NCBI GenBank assembly: GCA_022840285.1
Contig: JALHIE010000074.1
Coordinates: 1-34,920 of the forward strand
Reading direction: 5' to 3'
Source of the DNA: Porphyromonadaceae bacterium
GTDB taxonomy: Bacteria > Bacteroidota > Bacteroidia > Bacteroidales > Dysgonomonadaceae
DNA: 34,920 nt
Position 1 is the first letter of the stretch. Every line of letters begins with the position of its first letter. A model generated the notes under the pieces. It had not been told where the DNA came from and did no database searches. It worked only from the letters and a program-made list of their open reading frames with translations. Made by a program: the position numbers and the translations under genes. Shown one piece after another: positions 33,724 to 34,920 of the stretch.

Positions 33724-34488
33724 ATGTGGAAAGAAAAATGGATACAGTATCTCCGTAATGAGAAAAATTACTCCTCTCATACGGAGATTTCTTATTTGAC
33801 AGACCTCACACAATTCCGGCAATTTACCGAGAAAGAATGCGGAGAGTTCAATCCCGAACAAATCGACAGTGACCTTATCCGGCTCTGGATCGCCCACCTG
33901 ATAGAAGAAGGCATTAAACCCCGATCGGTAAACCGGAAACTGAGCGCCGTAAAGACCTTTTTCAACTACCTGAATAAAATCGAAGCCGTCAACGGAAATC
34001 CTGCTAAAAAAATAAGAGGACCAAAAACGCCGAAAAAATTACCTGCTTTCGTTCATCACGAAGAGATGACCCGGGTTATCGATGATGAACAGGCTTACCC
34101 CGATAATTTTGAAGGAGAACGCGACCGGTTTATCATGGAATTGTTTTACGTAACTGGCATGCGCAAATCAGAACTCATCGGCCTAAAAAACTCAGACGTA
34201 GACAACTATGCCAAAACACTCCGCGTCACCGGGAAAAGGAATAAACAACGCATTATCCCTCTTTCCGACACCACCGTTGTAAAATTAAAAAAATACGTCG
34301 AGTTGAGGAACCGGGAAATTGAAAACAAAACACCGTACCTGTTTGTTAAAAAAAACGGAGACCCAATATACCCTAAAATGATCTACAACATCGTTCGAAA
34401 ACATCTCGACAGCATTCCTACCTTATCGAAAAGAAGCGAAGAACTAAAAAAAGTCTATCATAACGCTCATCCCAGAGCAAAAAATTAG
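33724..34488 (+). CDS. xerC: XerC-type tyrosine recombinase with in-frame deletion of the catalytic C-terminus
   Basis: XerC resolves chromosome dimers at dif with XerD. The N-terminal SAM-like domain (YLRNEKNYSSHTEISYLTDL...) and the first catalytic part are present: box I Arg147 in TGMRKSEL and the hairpin Lys171 in TGKRNKQR. After TLSKRS the chain jumps to EELKKVYHNAHPRAKN, the normal last residues. About 42 residues are gone (junction near 34437/34438), which should hold HxLRHTFA (box II Arg), LLGH and the nucleophilic Tyr. Length is 254 aa versus about 295. The frame stays open, but the protein should be catalytically dead. A TTG start at 33712 is possible; I prefer the ATG at 33724. Confidence 0.88.
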   Translation: MWKEKWIQYLRNEKNYSSHTEISYLTDLTQFRQFTEKECGEFNPEQIDSDLIRLWIAHLIEEGIKPRSVNRKLSAVKTFFNYLNKIEAVNGNPAKKIRGPKTPKKLPAFVHHEEMTRVIDDEQAYPDNFEGERDRFIMELFYVTGMRKSELIGLKNSDVDNYAKTLRVTGKRNKQRIIPLSDTTVVKLKKYVELRNREIENKTPYLFVKKNGDPIYPKMIYNIVRKHLDSIPTLSKRSEELKKVYHNAHPRAKN

Positions 34489-34501
34489 AGGAGGAAAGAT
34501 T

Positions 34502-34798
34502 ATGGAATTACGTATTCAGTCTATCAATTTCGAAGCGACAGAACAACTGAAAGCCTTTGTTGGAAAAAAGATCAAGAAGCTTGAAAAATTCAGCGACAAC
34601 ATCATCCAAACCGAAGTGCTCTTAAAAGTAATCAAACCGGAGACTGCAAAGAACAAGGAAGCGTCTGTAAAAATGAATTTAAGAAACGGCGAAGCCTTTG
34701 CCAGCAAGGTCGCCGACACATTCGAAGAGGCCATCGATCTATGTACCGAAGCATTGGAAAAACAGATCCGGAAAACAAAAGAGAAAAAGGAAAGATAA
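34502..34798 (+). CDS. hpf: Ribosome hibernation promoting factor (HPF/RaiA family)
   Basis: A 98-aa short HPF that binds the 30S decoding site in stationary phase. Seen: LRIQSINFEATEQLKAFVGKKIKKLEKF, then KVIKPETAKNKEASVKMNLRNGEAFASKVADTFEEAIDLCTEALEKQI. The strong GGAGG site 8 bases upstream supports the ATG at 34502. It follows xerC by 13 bases, consistent with one operon ahead of the tRNA-tuf cluster. Confidence 0.95.
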   Translation: MELRIQSINFEATEQLKAFVGKKIKKLEKFSDNIIQTEVLLKVIKPETAKNKEASVKMNLRNGEAFASKVADTFEEAIDLCTEALEKQIRKTKEKKER

Positions 34799-34823
34799 TC
34801 GAAGAAAAAATCATTTGAAAGTT

Positions 34824-34853
34824 TTGGTTATCCAAAAAATATCCCTACCTTTG
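34824..34853 (+). promoter_or_regulatory. Bacteroidota-type promoter for the downstream tRNA cluster
   Basis: TTG at 34824-34826, 19-base spacer, TACCTTTG at 34846-34853, about 50 bases before the tRNA start. Confidence 0.75.
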
Positions 34854-34905
34854 CGACCGTTTCTCTCTTATTTTTGGAGGGGAACGGTTAATTATAAGAT
34901 AATAA

Positions 34906-34920
34906 GCCTCTTTAGCTCAG
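34906..34920 (+). tRNA. 5' end of a tRNA (cut by window end), probably tRNA-Thr
   Basis: GCCTCTTTAGCTCAG fits a 7-base acceptor strand, TA at positions 8-9 and the D-stem start. In Bacteroidota the xerC-hpf pair is commonly followed by a tRNA cluster and tuf, where the first tRNA is tRNA-Thr. The anticodon is outside the window. Confidence 0.7.

Noticed and set aside
1..34920. CRISPR arrays, insertion sequences, prophage or integrated element borders
   Set aside because: No regularly spaced repeats, transposase genes, integrase of element type or terminal inverted repeats; XerC is the chromosomal housekeeping type in its usual context.

Overview
The window looks like chromosomal DNA of a Bacteroidota bacterium, most likely order Bacteroidales. 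This is inferred from gene content and style. Two type IX secretion components (PorD-like DUF4835 and PorE-like OmpA lipoprotein), a CzcA-TolC single-chain efflux fusion, a small RRM protein paired with a cold-shock-domain protein, the rpsU-xerC-hpf-tRNA block, and TTG-N19/20-TAnnTTTG promoters all point there. No CRISPR array, phage, IS element or biosynthetic cluster was found, and most genes are conserved housekeeping genes.

Layout. 51-1313 (+) is a PQQ-type sugar dehydrogenase lipoprotein. 1348-6244 (-) holds small stress or detoxification-like proteins (two VOC/PhnB-like proteins, SRPBCC, DUF1801, YdeI family), a TIGR01777 epimerase and a pirin; two gene remnants lie in or beside this block (ggt-like, Crp/Fnr-like). 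6437-11154 (-) is a YugP peptidase, pcm, purA, a Fur-family regulator and a GH10-like (DUF187) lipid- or wall-associated hydrolase. 11434-12566 (+) is tatA-tatC. 12567-17975 (-) is yccF, ridA, rlmB, recN, porD, cbpM and a cbpA-type dnaJ. 18051-27183 (-) is porE, a broken CzcB-type adaptor, the czcA-tolC fusion and DUF4301. 27404-34920 (+) is dnaK, an NMO-family flavoprotein, cold-shock and RRM proteins, a sialate O-acetylesterase, rpsU, xerC, hpf and the first 15 bases of a tRNA that probably opens the tRNA-tuf-rpl cluster.

The most striking signal is an accumulation of internal lesions in otherwise recognisable genes. dnaK has lost about 34 nt near codon 30, which shifts the frame and removes the EGxRTTPS segment. 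xerC has an in-frame loss of about 42 codons that removes box II, the LLGH motif and the nucleophilic tyrosine. The efflux adaptor has two separate frame breaks. A ggt-like gene is reduced to a signal peptide plus its C-terminus, and a Crp/Fnr-like gene is reduced to about 45 codons. Either this genome is decaying through small deletions, or the assembly contains deletion errors. Losing both dnaK and xerC would be biologically surprising, so read-level checking is the key test. I did not find a convincing new multi-gene system.
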